This document shows, piece after piece, positions 8,986 to 17,754 of a stretch of DNA of 64,000 nt; positions within the stretch are counted from its first letter, which is position 1, and each line of letters starts with the position of its first letter. The notes under the pieces are model-generated. The model was not told where the DNA came from. It made no database searches and worked only from the letters and a program-made list of their open reading frames with translations. Position numbers and translations under genes: made by a program. Source of the stretch: an uncultured Muribaculaceae bacterium (GTDB taxonomy: Bacteria; Bacteroidota; Bacteroidia; Bacteroidales; Muribaculaceae); NCBI GenBank assembly GCA_910578385.1, contig CAJTQV010000004.1:124001-188000 (forward strand). The letters run 5' to 3'.

Positions 8986-10482
8986 ATGACAAAGATAATA
9001 ACAACAATCATCTTGTTGGCAGTTGCAACAATCCCTGGCTATGCTAAGGAAGAGACTGACATTTCAAGAACATATTCGCACGCCGTGCCTGTAGATTTGG
9101 TTGAAGTTGACAATAAATCATTATCATTGCCCTCATACGCCATTGGTAGGCAAGATACTGAGATATCGGTATCATGCCGTAAATCAAAATACAAGGCCGT
9201 GAATCTTGTGGGCTTCAAGGCCGTGACAGATGACTACGGCCAGTTGAAATCCATTTTGGAAGCCAATAAAGGTAATGAAATAGATTCCCTTGTTGTTGTT
9301 GGACCAATGAACAAGGATGACTTCAAGGCAATCTGGGACTGTGCTGTATATGGTAATATGCAAGTTCTGAATCTTGAGAACGCAACAATGGAGAACAATG
9401 CGATTCCGGATTATGCCATGTACGACCCCATACAGTTCGAGACAGGCTTCTGGCTTAAAATAAGACGTATCATTCTGCCGGAAGGTGTTGTAAGTATCGG
9501 GAAGGCCGCATTCCCATTCATGGGGATAGAAGAAATAAACATCCCTTCCACAATTAGAGAAATTGGCTCGACAGCCTTCGGTTATGACAGATGGCTAAAC
9601 TGCGAAATAGTTATTCCTGAAGGTGTTGAGGAGATAAAGTATCAGACCTTTAACGAATGCAACCGGCTGACCATTGCACCAACGCTTCCTAAGTCATTGA
9701 AAAGAATTGGAGAACACGCATTCTCCATGACAAGATTCGACAATCTTACGTTTCCGGAGGGTCTCGAGGAAATAGGTCAAGGTGCTTTTCAGAATACTGC
9801 ACTATGCCATGTTACATTGCCAGAAACATGCTTGACTATCGGTCCCATGGCATTTCAGTTATGCTGGGCTATAGAAGAAATAAAACTTCCAGAAAATTTA
9901 GAAAGTATTCCCCAAGGGCTGTTTTCAATGTGTGACGGCTTGGAGAAATTGAAGATCAACAATAAATGTAAGCATATAGAAGATGATGCCTTTATGTGGT
10001 GCGTAAAACTAAGTGACATAAGTTTCAATCAAGCCCTCGAGTCAATAGGCAATTATGCGTTTGACGGATGTGCACTAACTGTCATTAATCTTCCTCCAAC
10101 ATTGCAACAATTAGGTGCCTTGTGTTTCGGAGCCATGTCCTCTACGTTGCATGAAGTGAGATGTGCTGCAAGAATCCCTCCCATTTGCGAAGAAGACACC
10201 CTTAATCCTGGTTGTGGTCCGTTCTCCCCACCGGATGAAAATGAAGAATTTACATTGTATGTTCCTTACGGTACAAAGACCGCATATTCCACTACATGGG
10301 GTTGGGATTGTTTTTTCAAGATTGAAGAAACAGATGAATTCCCATGGGCAGGTATCTATGATGCTGTAATCAGCGAAAAAATACAAGACAGCTCCACCTA
10401 TGATTTATTCGGAAGACAGGTTGAAACTCCTATGCCTGGAAATATCTATATCAGGAATGGCAAGAAGATTCTTTTTAAATAG
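8986..10482 (+). CDS. Secreted BspA-like leucine-rich repeat protein (copy 1, mosaic)
   Basis: The 498-residue protein has a short signal peptide (TIILLAVATIPGYA) followed by tandem LRR_5/BspA-type repeats with phrases such as IILPEGVVSIGKAAF and LPKSLKRIGEHAF. A globular segment (LYVPYGTKTAYSTTWGW) follows, and then a C-terminal tail YDLFGRQVETPMPGNIYIRNGKKILFK-like that resembles the short sorting or anchoring domains of Bacteroidales secreted proteins. BspA relatives are surface or secreted proteins linked to adhesion. Most of the body is nearly identical to the protein at 13193, whereas the tail and downstream DNA match the protein at 14799, so the gene looks like a recombinant of those two. 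Confidence 0.85.
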   Translation: MTKIITTIILLAVATIPGYAKEETDISRTYSHAVPVDLVEVDNKSLSLPSYAIGRQDTEISVSCRKSKYKAVNLVGFKAVTDDYGQLKSILEANKGNEIDSLVVVGPMNKDDFKAIWDCAVYGNMQVLNLENATMENNAIPDYAMYDPIQFETGFWLKIRRIILPEGVVSIGKAAFPFMGIEEINIPSTIREIGSTAFGYDRWLNCEIVIPEGVEEIKYQTFNECNRLTIAPTLPKSLKRIGEHAFSMTRFDNLTFPEGLEEIGQGAFQNTALCHVTLPETCLTIGPMAFQLCWAIEEIKLPENLESIPQGLFSMCDGLEKLKINNKCKHIEDDAFMWCVKLSDISFNQALESIGNYAFDGCALTVINLPPTLQQLGALCFGAMSSTLHEVRCAARIPPICEEDTLNPGCGPFSPPDENEEFTLYVPYGTKTAYSTTWGWDCFFKIEETDEFPWAGIYDAVISEKIQDSSTYDLFGRQVETPMPGNIYIRNGKKILFK

Positions 10483-10762
10483 TCTTTCGTGGAGCGGGTT
10501 CCGTCAATGCGCTTTCTATAGTATGTAGATTCCTTATATATCGATGGGCGGAGAATAACATGTTGCCTCCGCAAAAGATTTAAGTATCCTTCCGTTCGCA
10601 TCTGTTTTGAAATATATTTGATATTTTTGCAGAGGGGTTTCTTGGTACGGAGGCTCCAGCCAAAACACTTCAGTATTTCAGTATGGAATTACGATCTCAA
10701 TCTTTGACAAGATATATATTGCCTCTGCGCGAGGGGGCTCGCTGCCGGGGCTGGCGGTATCC
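10379..10762 (+). pseudogene. Duplicated LRR tail, leader and 5' end of the HipA-like kinase gene
   Basis: From the last codons of the LRR gene onward this stretch is about 90% identical to 16217-16598. The match includes the leader and first codons (ATG at 10683, MELRSQSLTRYILPL) of the intact HipA-like gene at 16523. The copy has lost one base (GAGGGGGCTCG against GAGGGTGGCTCG), so the frame shifts after about 17 residues. Homology stops at 10757, where it joins the rpn remnant through the shared heptamer CTGGCGG. Confidence 0.75.
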
Positions 10763-11066
10763 ATGCGTTCAGCCTCGCGCCCACGTTCCTCTCCAATGGC
10801 TATGCCGCGCTCGAAAGAACTGTTTGAGGCGTAGTCGACTGCCGCCAATGTTTCTTCATATTTCAGCCGCGACTGGCTGTAGGCCACCGCTTCCTCATTC
10901 ACAAGATTGTCAATCTCGGCTTCGCGGAACATCTCGTCAAACTCCCTGCTCCTTTTTCCCATCCGTCAAATCTTTTTATTCTTGGCTAAATTACAAAAAT
11001 ATCATCATATTACCAAATTCATGTTTTCACAAGTAAAAATTTTCATTATCTTTACGAAAAAATTGC
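10758..11066 (-). pseudogene. Internally deleted second copy of the rpn locus
   Basis: On the minus strand an open frame from 10962 to 10678 keeps the first three codons of rpn (MGK) and then jumps in frame to SREFDEMFREAEIDNLVNEEA, losing about 200 codons that hold the nuclease domain. It has one dodecapeptide repeat and ends by reading antisense through the HipA-like remnant. The DNA upstream (10963-11066) matches the rpn promoter region at 8777-8879. A short plus-strand frame at 11068-11145 (MANTNRLKSILTGK...) vaguely resembles an XRE start, but too weakly to call. Confidence 0.75.
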
Positions 11067-11173
11067 TATGGCGAATACCAATCGGCTGAAAAGTATTCTT
11101 ACCGGGAAGATTCGTGCTGACCGGAGGCTGGCATCTCTATGGTGAGGAAATTGTCGGGCAATATGAGGTATGG

Positions 11174-11211
11174 CGATAGTAATTTACAACATAAATAGTA
11201 GTTTACAACAG
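11174..11211 (+). promoter_or_regulatory. Shared promoter-like 11-mer and two TTTACAACA direct repeats
   Basis: CGATAGTAATT at 11174-11184 is an exact match to sequences at 13151 and 22158. It overlaps the first of two 19-bp repeats (start 11177 and 11196) of the form TAGTaaTTTACAACA. The second copy ends only a few bases before the ATG at 11213, so it could also control translation. Confidence 0.5.
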
Positions 11212-11212
11212 A

Positions 11213-12979
11213 ATGAGGAAACTTATACTATTCATATTTCTGACACTGACATTGCTGTTTATGGTGATGTTTATTAGCTGTGGCCATAAGACCAAGGCTT
11301 GGGTTATGCTGGACAATGCGGAGAACCTGATGTCCTCATTACCTGATTCTGCCTTGGTTTTATTGTCATCTATAGATAGAGAAAGACTCGGAGATGATGA
11401 GGAAAAGGCTCGATATGCGTTATTGATGTCAATGGCCTTGGATAAGAACTATATTGACACAACCACTTTTGATGTCCTCCAACCTGCAATAGACTATTAC
11501 CTTGAGAACGGTTCTGCTGATGAAAGGCTGCGGACACTTTACTATCAAGGTCGTATATACCAGAATCAAAAGGATAATGATTTGGCCATGCAAAGCTTCA
11601 TGCGCGGCAGGGAGTGTTTTGGACACTCCTCGGATACTCTGACAATGGCAAATCTTCTGGTTGCTCAAGGAACGATTTTAGTCACGACCTATAAGTTTGA
11701 CGATTTTATTAATGTCAATCTTGAGGCTGCTGAATTATATGGTGAGTTGGGGCGTGACGACTATGAAATACTAAGTATTGCCAACGCTTTGGATGGCTGT
11801 ATTGTAACCGGTGATAAAAATAAAGCTGACAGTATCATGTCGATAGCTCACAGCAAGGTCAAAATTAACCCTGAATATGCTTCTGAGATATCACCATACC
11901 TGCTGTCATATGCTATTAAATTTGGAGATAAAGAAGATATCGCCGATCTCCTGAATTATTATAGTCCGGCAGATTCCATTAATGATATGACTAAAATTGA
12001 TGTAGCTCAGGCTTATTTTAAAATTGGTGATATTGTTAAAGCTCATCAATGCTTGAATTCGATTGATTCCACCTCGGGTGCAAACGAATCTTTGAAATAT
12101 TTAGCTGTTAAGACTGATATACTGGAACAAGCCGGAGACTATGCCGGAGCTCTGACTGCTTATCGGGATTTTTCCACCACTATAGATTCTATTCATCAGA
12201 GTATATTTTCTCATGATTTATTGTTTGCCAAAGAACGTCATGAGATGGAGAAATCCAATCTGCTGAAACTTCATAAGAGAGATAAGTTTATATGGCTTAT
12301 CCTATGCTTTGTTTTTGTGTTGCTTATTATAGCCGGATATATTTATTACCGTTATCGATTAAGTAAAGCAAAGAACTTACAGGAAGAGCAAGAGAATAAA
12401 AGATTACAACTTGAACAAGAGAATCTAAAACGAGAAAACGAAAATCTTGAATTAAGAAATAATCAAGCCGAGCTGGAATGTGAACGACAATTATTGGTCG
12501 CAGAAAATCTCCGTCTAAAAATTGAACAATTAGAGGATGAAAGTGCATCCCTCAAAGAAATTCTGGAGAAAAGAAAAGATCTTGCCAAACCAATAGAAGA
12601 TGCAATCAAAATAAGGATAGAAATGCTAAATGGTTTATTGGCCACACAGATTACAGACAATGATTCTTATGCCAAACCATACGGGGCATGGAGAGACCGG
12701 ATTATTCAGGATAAAGATGAGTTTATGAACACTACACGTCTTGCATTCAAAGTATCTCATCCCAGATTTATAGAATATTTGGAGGAACACATGCTGACTG
12801 AATCAGAAATCAATTATGTATGTCTTTATGCGATTGGGCTTCGTGGTAAAGAAGCCGGGGAATATATGCAACTGAAAAGACATTACCATATAAGCAGTGA
12901 TGTTCGCAAGAAACTTGGTATTGACGAGCATCAGACAAATTTAGGCATCTACATTCGTAAACTTATGAAGAATTTGTAG
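11213..12979 (+). CDS. Membrane-spanning TPR lipoprotein with coiled coil and HTH-like C-terminus
   Basis: The 588-residue protein has a lipoprotein signal (FMVMFISC, Cys near 23) and TPR-like helices (TLYYQGRIYQNQKDNDLAMQSF). A transmembrane helix spans about 358-382 (FIWLILCFVFVLLIIAGYIYY), followed by a charged coiled coil of about 75 residues. The C-terminal domain (about 522-588, LTESEINYVCLYAIGLRGKEAGEYM ... DVRKKLGI) resembles the LuxR-type HTH of its paralogue at 3471. It is probably a one-component membrane regulator; the two LRR genes just downstream are plausible targets. The coding sequence is AT-rich compared with the flanking core genes. The DNA-binding call rests on similarity of layout and is less certain than for 3471. 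Confidence 0.75.
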   Translation: MRKLILFIFLTLTLLFMVMFISCGHKTKAWVMLDNAENLMSSLPDSALVLLSSIDRERLGDDEEKARYALLMSMALDKNYIDTTTFDVLQPAIDYYLENGSADERLRTLYYQGRIYQNQKDNDLAMQSFMRGRECFGHSSDTLTMANLLVAQGTILVTTYKFDDFINVNLEAAELYGELGRDDYEILSIANALDGCIVTGDKNKADSIMSIAHSKVKINPEYASEISPYLLSYAIKFGDKEDIADLLNYYSPADSINDMTKIDVAQAYFKIGDIVKAHQCLNSIDSTSGANESLKYLAVKTDILEQAGDYAGALTAYRDFSTTIDSIHQSIFSHDLLFAKERHEMEKSNLLKLHKRDKFIWLILCFVFVLLIIAGYIYYRYRLSKAKNLQEEQENKRLQLEQENLKRENENLELRNNQAELECERQLLVAENLRLKIEQLEDESASLKEILEKRKDLAKPIEDAIKIRIEMLNGLLATQITDNDSYAKPYGAWRDRIIQDKDEFMNTTRLAFKVSHPRFIEYLEEHMLTESEINYVCLYAIGLRGKEAGEYMQLKRHYHISSDVRKKLGIDEHQTNLGIYIRKLMKNL

Positions 12980-13150
12980 GACATGATTCTCATGACTGAT
13001 TTTTCTTTTCACAAACGCTAAATAAACCTGATTGTCAAACTTTGCGGATAGTTGTACAATAATCTATCTTTTTGTTGGGTATAAATAGCTGTTATTTAGT
13101 ATTATATGTTTATGAGCCGTCAAACTTTTCTTCTTGTTTGAAAATTTTCC

Positions 13151-13164
13151 CGATAGTAATTTTG
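13151..13164 (+). promoter_or_regulatory. Promoter -7 box within the shared 11-mer (LRR gene 2)
   Basis: CGATAGTAATT (13151-13161) runs into TAATTTTG (13157-13164), a full TAnnTTTG match. TTG at 13134-13136 lies 20 bp upstream. The spacing to the ATG at 13193 is 28 bp. Six-bp inverted arms TCAAAC and GTTTGA flank the -33 region. Confidence 0.6.
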
Positions 13165-13192
13165 CGATACTGAAACAATAAAACGCAGTTAT

Positions 13193-14728
13193 ATGAAAAA
13201 TTTTCTCATGTTAATTGGAGTATTTTTCTCCATTTGCATTCCGACCTTTGCCTCAAAGAGTGCAATCTATCTGCCATCAAATTTTGAGGAGACAGAAATC
13301 ATGGATGGTATTTCGCACGCCGTGCCTGTAGATTTGGTTGAAGTAGACAATAAATCATTATCATTACCCTTACACGCCATTAGTAGGCAAGATACTGAAA
13401 TATCGGGATCATGTCGTAAATCGAAATACAGAGCCGTGAATTTTGTGGGCTTTAAGGCCGTGACAGATGACTACGGTCAGTTGAAATCCATTTTGGAAGC
13501 TAATAAGGGTAATGAAATAGATTCCCTTGTTGTTGTTGGACCAATGAACAAGGATGACTTCAAGGCAATCTGGAACTGTGCTGTATATGGTAATATGCAA
13601 GTTCTGAATCTTGAGAACGCAACAATGGAGAACAATGCGATTCCGGATTATGCCATGTACGACCCCATACAGTTCGAGACAGGCTTCTGGCTTAAAATAA
13701 GACGTATCATTCTGCCGGAAGGTGTTGTAAGTATCGGGAAAGCCGCATTCCCATTCATGGGGATAGAAGAAATAAACATACCTTCAACTGTGAGAGAAAT
13801 TGGATCTACAGCATTTGGCTATGACAGATGGCTTAACTGCGAAATAGTCATTCCTGAAGGCGTTGAGGAGATAAAGTATCAGACCTTCAACGAATGCAAT
13901 CGACTGACCATTGCACCAATGCTTCCTAAGTCATTGAAAAGAATTGGAGAACATGCGTTTTCTATGACAAGATTCGACAATCTTACGTTTCCGGAGGGTC
14001 TCGAGGAAATTGGTCAAGGCGCGTTTCAAGATTGTGGACTTATCAGTGTACACCTTCCCGATACATGTTTGGTTATTGGAGATATGGCATTTCAGTTGAG
14101 CAAAAAGATCAAAGATATAGTTATGCCTGCAAACCTCGAATGCATACCCTTTGGACTATTCAGCATGTGCGACGGTTTGGAAACATTGAACATACATGCC
14201 AACTGTAAGCGTATAGAAGATTCCGCATTTATGTTGTGTGCAAATTTGCAAGAGATAAAATTTAATCAAAAGCTTGAAGTGATTGGAAAAGACGCATTTT
14301 ATGGGTGTGCATTAAATGCGGTTAATCTTCCTCCGGCATTGTGTCAATTGGGAATTTCAAGCTTTGCAGCCATGTCAAAGACATTGCACGAAGTGAAATG
14401 TGCGGCAAATATCCCTCCCGTTTGCAATAAAGATCCATTGAACCCGGATGAATTGCCATTCTCCCCACCGGATGAAAATGAAGAATTTACATTGTATGTT
14501 CCTTATGGTACAAAGACCGCATATTCCACTACATGGGGTTGGGATTGTTTTTTCAAGATTGAGGAAACCGATGAATTCCCATGGGCTCGGATAGAAAACG
14601 TATCATCTGACAGAATAATGGACAATAGGTTTTACGATTTGCAAGGTCGTAAGGTGTATAAATTGTTACAGAATCAAATTTATATCTGTAATGGTAAGAA
14701 ATTTATCTATCGAGGCAGCAATCATTGA
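13193..14728 (+). CDS. Secreted BspA-like leucine-rich repeat protein (copy 2)
   Basis: The 511-residue protein has a signal peptide (FLMLIGVFFSICIPTFA) and BspA-type LRR_5 repeats. Residues about 40-285 are almost identical to copy 1 (8986). The next 130 residues are homologous but diverged, and the segment PDENEEFTLYVPYGTKTAYS is identical again. Its C-terminal tail (YDLQGRKVYKLLQNQIYICNGKKFIY) belongs to the same tail class but differs from copies 1 and 3. It follows the TPR/HTH regulator at 11213 by about 210 bp with its own promoter, and probably forms a unit with copy 3. It is expected to be secreted or surface-exposed; the ligand is unknown. Confidence 0.85.
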   Translation: MKNFLMLIGVFFSICIPTFASKSAIYLPSNFEETEIMDGISHAVPVDLVEVDNKSLSLPLHAISRQDTEISGSCRKSKYRAVNFVGFKAVTDDYGQLKSILEANKGNEIDSLVVVGPMNKDDFKAIWNCAVYGNMQVLNLENATMENNAIPDYAMYDPIQFETGFWLKIRRIILPEGVVSIGKAAFPFMGIEEINIPSTVREIGSTAFGYDRWLNCEIVIPEGVEEIKYQTFNECNRLTIAPMLPKSLKRIGEHAFSMTRFDNLTFPEGLEEIGQGAFQDCGLISVHLPDTCLVIGDMAFQLSKKIKDIVMPANLECIPFGLFSMCDGLETLNIHANCKRIEDSAFMLCANLQEIKFNQKLEVIGKDAFYGCALNAVNLPPALCQLGISSFAAMSKTLHEVKCAANIPPVCNKDPLNPDELPFSPPDENEEFTLYVPYGTKTAYSTTWGWDCFFKIEETDEFPWARIENVSSDRIMDNRFYDLQGRKVYKLLQNQIYICNGKKFIYRGSNH

Positions 14729-14798
14729 GTATAACTAATCAAATTTTCCTGTTGGCAGAATCAATTCTGACAATAGTGTGATTAATACTTTTCATATT

Positions 14799-16328
14799 AT
14801 GAAGCAATTACTTATCATATTTGTCACCTTGGTGGCAACGATTACGCAGCTCTCTGCCCAGGGCTATGATTACTATAATTTGGGCAACGTATCGGACTAT
14901 TCAGATGGAAGGACTTTAGTCACACCTCAAGATTCAGAGATGGGCGATGAGAGTAATAATACTAAGGGTCTTCCACGGAATGTGCGAGTCCGAAAAACAA
15001 CTCGCTCTGAGGTAAAATTCAAGGATGTGACAGTAACACAACCGGGGACTCTTGCATCTGTGCTTGGTAGCGAAACCAATGATATTGATTCCCTTGTTGT
15101 TCGAGGACCGGTCAATGCAGCAGATTTTCATACGATATGGAGCAGTAGCTTCTATGGTGGTGTGACTGTAGTTAACCTTGAATATGCGATAATAGATGGC
15201 GGCAAACTTCCGAAGAATGCTTTTTGGTATCAGTCGGAGCAGTTTGCTCCGGGTTCTGAGTACATAGATTGTATGCCTCTTCGCAGAATAATACTTCCCG
15301 AGGGATTGATGGAAATTGGTGAAAGTGCATTTTGTTATGCCATAAATCTCACAGAAGTAAACTTTCCATCTTCTTTAAGGGAGATCAAAAAAAGATGCTT
15401 CTCCGATTGTATCAGCCTGAATGTCAATCCTCTTATCATTCCTGAGGGTGTTGAAGAAATTGTATATATGGCATTTGTCAACTGTAAGGCATTAAACGGT
15501 AAGGTTATCATGCCGACAACATTGAAGAGAATCAATGACGGTGCATTTTTCTCAAGTAAGATCACGGAATGTAATTTTCCCGAAGGCTTGGAGGAAATCG
15601 GCGATGCCGCTTTCTATGCAACTCGTCTAAAAGAGGCAATCATTCCGAATTCTTGCCAGTCTTTCATGGGAAGCGATCATTTTGGATTGTGCTATGAACT
15701 TGAAAAAGTTCATTTCCCCGAAGGCCCGACATTAATTCCTGAAGGCTTTGTTGACGACTGTATCAAACTGACGGAATTTATTATGCCAAACAGCATTGAG
15801 AAAATTGGGTATGGAGCTTTCTGGCAGTGCGGAGCACTTCAAGAACTTCACCTCTCCTCGAACTTGAAGTCTATTGACAGAGAGGGACTATATTATTGTA
15901 AAGGATTAAAGACAATCTGTTTCCCATCCACTTTGGAGACTTTGGGAGCAGAGTGTTGCGAATATTGGAAAGGAGTGGAGAGTATCTATTGTATGGCCAA
16001 AATACCACCAACGTGTATAGACAGCGAACTAAATCCCGGCAATACGCCATTTGGGGCATATGGAAGTGATTTTATGAATCGCACACCCCAGAATACACCG
16101 GTATATGTGCCTGTCGGTTCTGCTGATTTATACCGCAATGCTTGGGGATGGAGTTATTTCACCAACTTTATTGAGACCGATGAATTCCCTTCTGCCGGTA
16201 TCAATGATGTAGAATTCAGCGAAAAAATACAGGATAACTGTACCTATGATTTATTCGGCAGAAAGGTTGAAACTCCTGTGTCTGGAAATATCTATATCAG
16301 GAATGGCAAGAAGATTCTTTTCAAATAG
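14799..16328 (+). CDS. Secreted BspA-like leucine-rich repeat protein (copy 3)
   Basis: The start at 14799 (MKQLLIIFVTLVATITQLSAQ) gives a clean signal peptide; an in-frame ATG at 14778 would add seven residues. About 509 residues carry LRR_5 repeats (IILPEGLMEIGESAF, IIPEGVEEIVYMAF), a short globular domain ending VYVPVGSADLYRNAWGW, and the tail YDLFGRKVETPVSGNIYI. The repeat sequence is clearly more diverged from copies 1 and 2 than they are from each other, but the tail is shared with copy 1. It lies 70 bp after copy 2 with no obvious promoter, so the two are likely co-transcribed. Confidence 0.85.
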   Translation: MKQLLIIFVTLVATITQLSAQGYDYYNLGNVSDYSDGRTLVTPQDSEMGDESNNTKGLPRNVRVRKTTRSEVKFKDVTVTQPGTLASVLGSETNDIDSLVVRGPVNAADFHTIWSSSFYGGVTVVNLEYAIIDGGKLPKNAFWYQSEQFAPGSEYIDCMPLRRIILPEGLMEIGESAFCYAINLTEVNFPSSLREIKKRCFSDCISLNVNPLIIPEGVEEIVYMAFVNCKALNGKVIMPTTLKRINDGAFFSSKITECNFPEGLEEIGDAAFYATRLKEAIIPNSCQSFMGSDHFGLCYELEKVHFPEGPTLIPEGFVDDCIKLTEFIMPNSIEKIGYGAFWQCGALQELHLSSNLKSIDREGLYYCKGLKTICFPSTLETLGAECCEYWKGVESIYCMAKIPPTCIDSELNPGNTPFGAYGSDFMNRTPQNTPVYVPVGSADLYRNAWGWSYFTNFIETDEFPSAGINDVEFSEKIQDNCTYDLFGRKVETPVSGNIYIRNGKKILFK

Positions 16329-16460
16329 TCTTTCTTGGATTTGGTGTCCCGTCAACGCGCTTTCTATAGTAAGTAGATTCCTTTTATGTCGATGTGCTGA
16401 GAATAACATAATGCCTCCGCAAAAGGTTTAAGTACCCTTCCATTCGCATCTGTTTTGAAA

Positions 16461-16477
16461 TATATTTGTTATTTTTG
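16461..16477 (+). promoter_or_regulatory. Two overlapping -7 candidates before the HipA-like gene
   Basis: TATATTTG (16461-16468) and TATTTTTG (16470-16477) both fit TAnnTTTG and lie about 46-62 bp before the ATG at 16523. The same block is preserved in the decayed copy near 10620. Confidence 0.5.
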
Positions 16478-16522
16478 CAGAGGGGTTTCTTGGTACGGAG
16501 GCTCCGGTCAAAACATTTCAGT

Positions 16523-17305
16523 ATGGAATTACGATCTCAATCTTTGACAAGATATATATTGCCTCTGCGCGAGGGTGGCTCGCTGCCGGGGCTGGCGGAG
16601 GCCGACGACGGCTTCCGTTATGTGGTGAAGTTTCGCGGTGCCGGCCACGGCACCAAGGCACTTGTGGCCGAGCTTGTGGGCGGACTTGTTGCCAAGTCGC
16701 TCGGCTTCAAGGTGCCGGAGGTTGTGTTTCTTGACATCGACTCCCGGTTCGGAATCACCGAGCCCGACGAGGAGATACAGGACCTGCTCCGTGCGAGCGA
16801 GGGACTGAATCTCGGGCTGCACTACCTCGACCGGGCCATGACGATGGATCCGTCGGTCAACCGGGTCGATCCGCTCACCGCCTCGAAGATTGTATGGCTC
16901 GACGCTTTCCTTACCAATGTTGACCGCACACGGCTCAACACCAACATGCTCATATGGAACAATGAACTATGGCTTATTGACCATGGCGCGTCGCTCTATT
17001 TCCACCATTCCTGGCGCAATCCAGCCGAGGCCGCGCTCGACCCGTTCCCTTACATCCGCAATCATGCCCTGCTGTCTCAGGCTACACGCCTGGAGGAAGC
17101 TGACAAGCTCATGCGTCAGGCCATCACGCCGCGCACCTTGTCGAAAATCGTTGACCTCATACCCGATTCATGGCTGACAGCAGCCGACGACCCTCAGACC
17201 CCGGCCGAGAAACGGATGGTCTATAAGGAATTTCTCACGAGCCGACTGGCAAATTCATCAATCTTTGTAAAACAAGCCAACAATGAACGAGAACGCCTTG
17301 CCTAA
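16523..17305 (+). CDS. HipA-like kinase-domain protein (HipA_2 type)
   Basis: Start at 16523 (MELRSQSLTRYILPLREGG) is chosen over 16466 because promoter boxes lie at 16461-16477. The 260-residue protein shows the compact HipA-like fold: FRYVVKFRGAGHGTKALVAELVGGLVA (ATP and lysine region), then IVWLDAFLTNVDRTRLNTNM and NNELWLIDHGASLYF, which carry the likely catalytic Asp/Asn and metal-binding Asp. The family commonly pairs with DUF3037, as here with a 23-bp overlap. It lacks the N-terminal and HipB partner of classical HipA systems. The pair may be a toxin or defence module, but its function is not established. Confidence 0.8.
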   Translation: MELRSQSLTRYILPLREGGSLPGLAEADDGFRYVVKFRGAGHGTKALVAELVGGLVAKSLGFKVPEVVFLDIDSRFGITEPDEEIQDLLRASEGLNLGLHYLDRAMTMDPSVNRVDPLTASKIVWLDAFLTNVDRTRLNTNMLIWNNELWLIDHGASLYFHHSWRNPAEAALDPFPYIRNHALLSQATRLEEADKLMRQAITPRTLSKIVDLIPDSWLTAADDPQTPAEKRMVYKEFLTSRLANSSIFVKQANNERERLA

Positions 17306-17741
17306 CGAGAACGCACTGCCTGACGGCAACGCCCGGCTTAACGAAAACGCGTTGCTTTATGAATATGCCGTGCTCCGTTACGTTCCTCGTGTGGAACGTG
17401 AGGAGTTTATCAACGTCGGCCTGTTGATGATGTGCAAGCGCCGCCGTTGGTTGCGCTGTGCCTTCACGCTCGACCATGCGCGTCTCGCGGCATTTGATGC
17501 CCGGGCAGATTTCGATGCGTTGGAGCAACAGCTTGCGATGTTCGGGCCTGAAACCACGGCCATGTCGGGTAATCCGGTCGAGGAACGTTTCCGTTGGCTG
17601 ACAGCGGTCAAGAGCTGTGTCATTCAGACCTCGCGTCCCCATCCCGGCCTGATTCCCTGTCAGGAATCCCCCTCGGCCGAATCCGCCGCCCGTCTCCTCG
17701 ACGCCACCTTCGACCGCCTTTACACCGACCTCGTCCTCTGA
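17283..17741 (+). CDS. DUF3037 protein paired with the HipA-like kinase
   Basis: The core LYEYAVLRYVPRVEREEFINVGLLMMCKRRRWL is the hallmark of DUF3037. The gene overlaps the HipA-like gene by 23 bp, indicating coupled translation. The first 24 residues are an unusual repeat (NENALP NENALP DGNARL NENALL) that precedes the point where family members normally begin. Residues about 95-130 contain the second conserved part (SGNPVEERFRWLTAVKSCVIQTSRPHPG). The biochemical function is unknown; the conserved pairing suggests a partner or substrate of the kinase. Confidence 0.8.
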   Translation: MNENALPNENALPDGNARLNENALLYEYAVLRYVPRVEREEFINVGLLMMCKRRRWLRCAFTLDHARLAAFDARADFDALEQQLAMFGPETTAMSGNPVEERFRWLTAVKSCVIQTSRPHPGLIPCQESPSAESAARLLDATFDRLYTDLVL

Positions 17742-17754
17742 CATCCTATACGGT

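Noticed and set aside
11068..11145. Small XRE-like gene of 25 codons
   Set aside because: The similarity to antitoxin starts is weak and the frame ends before the HTH would be complete.
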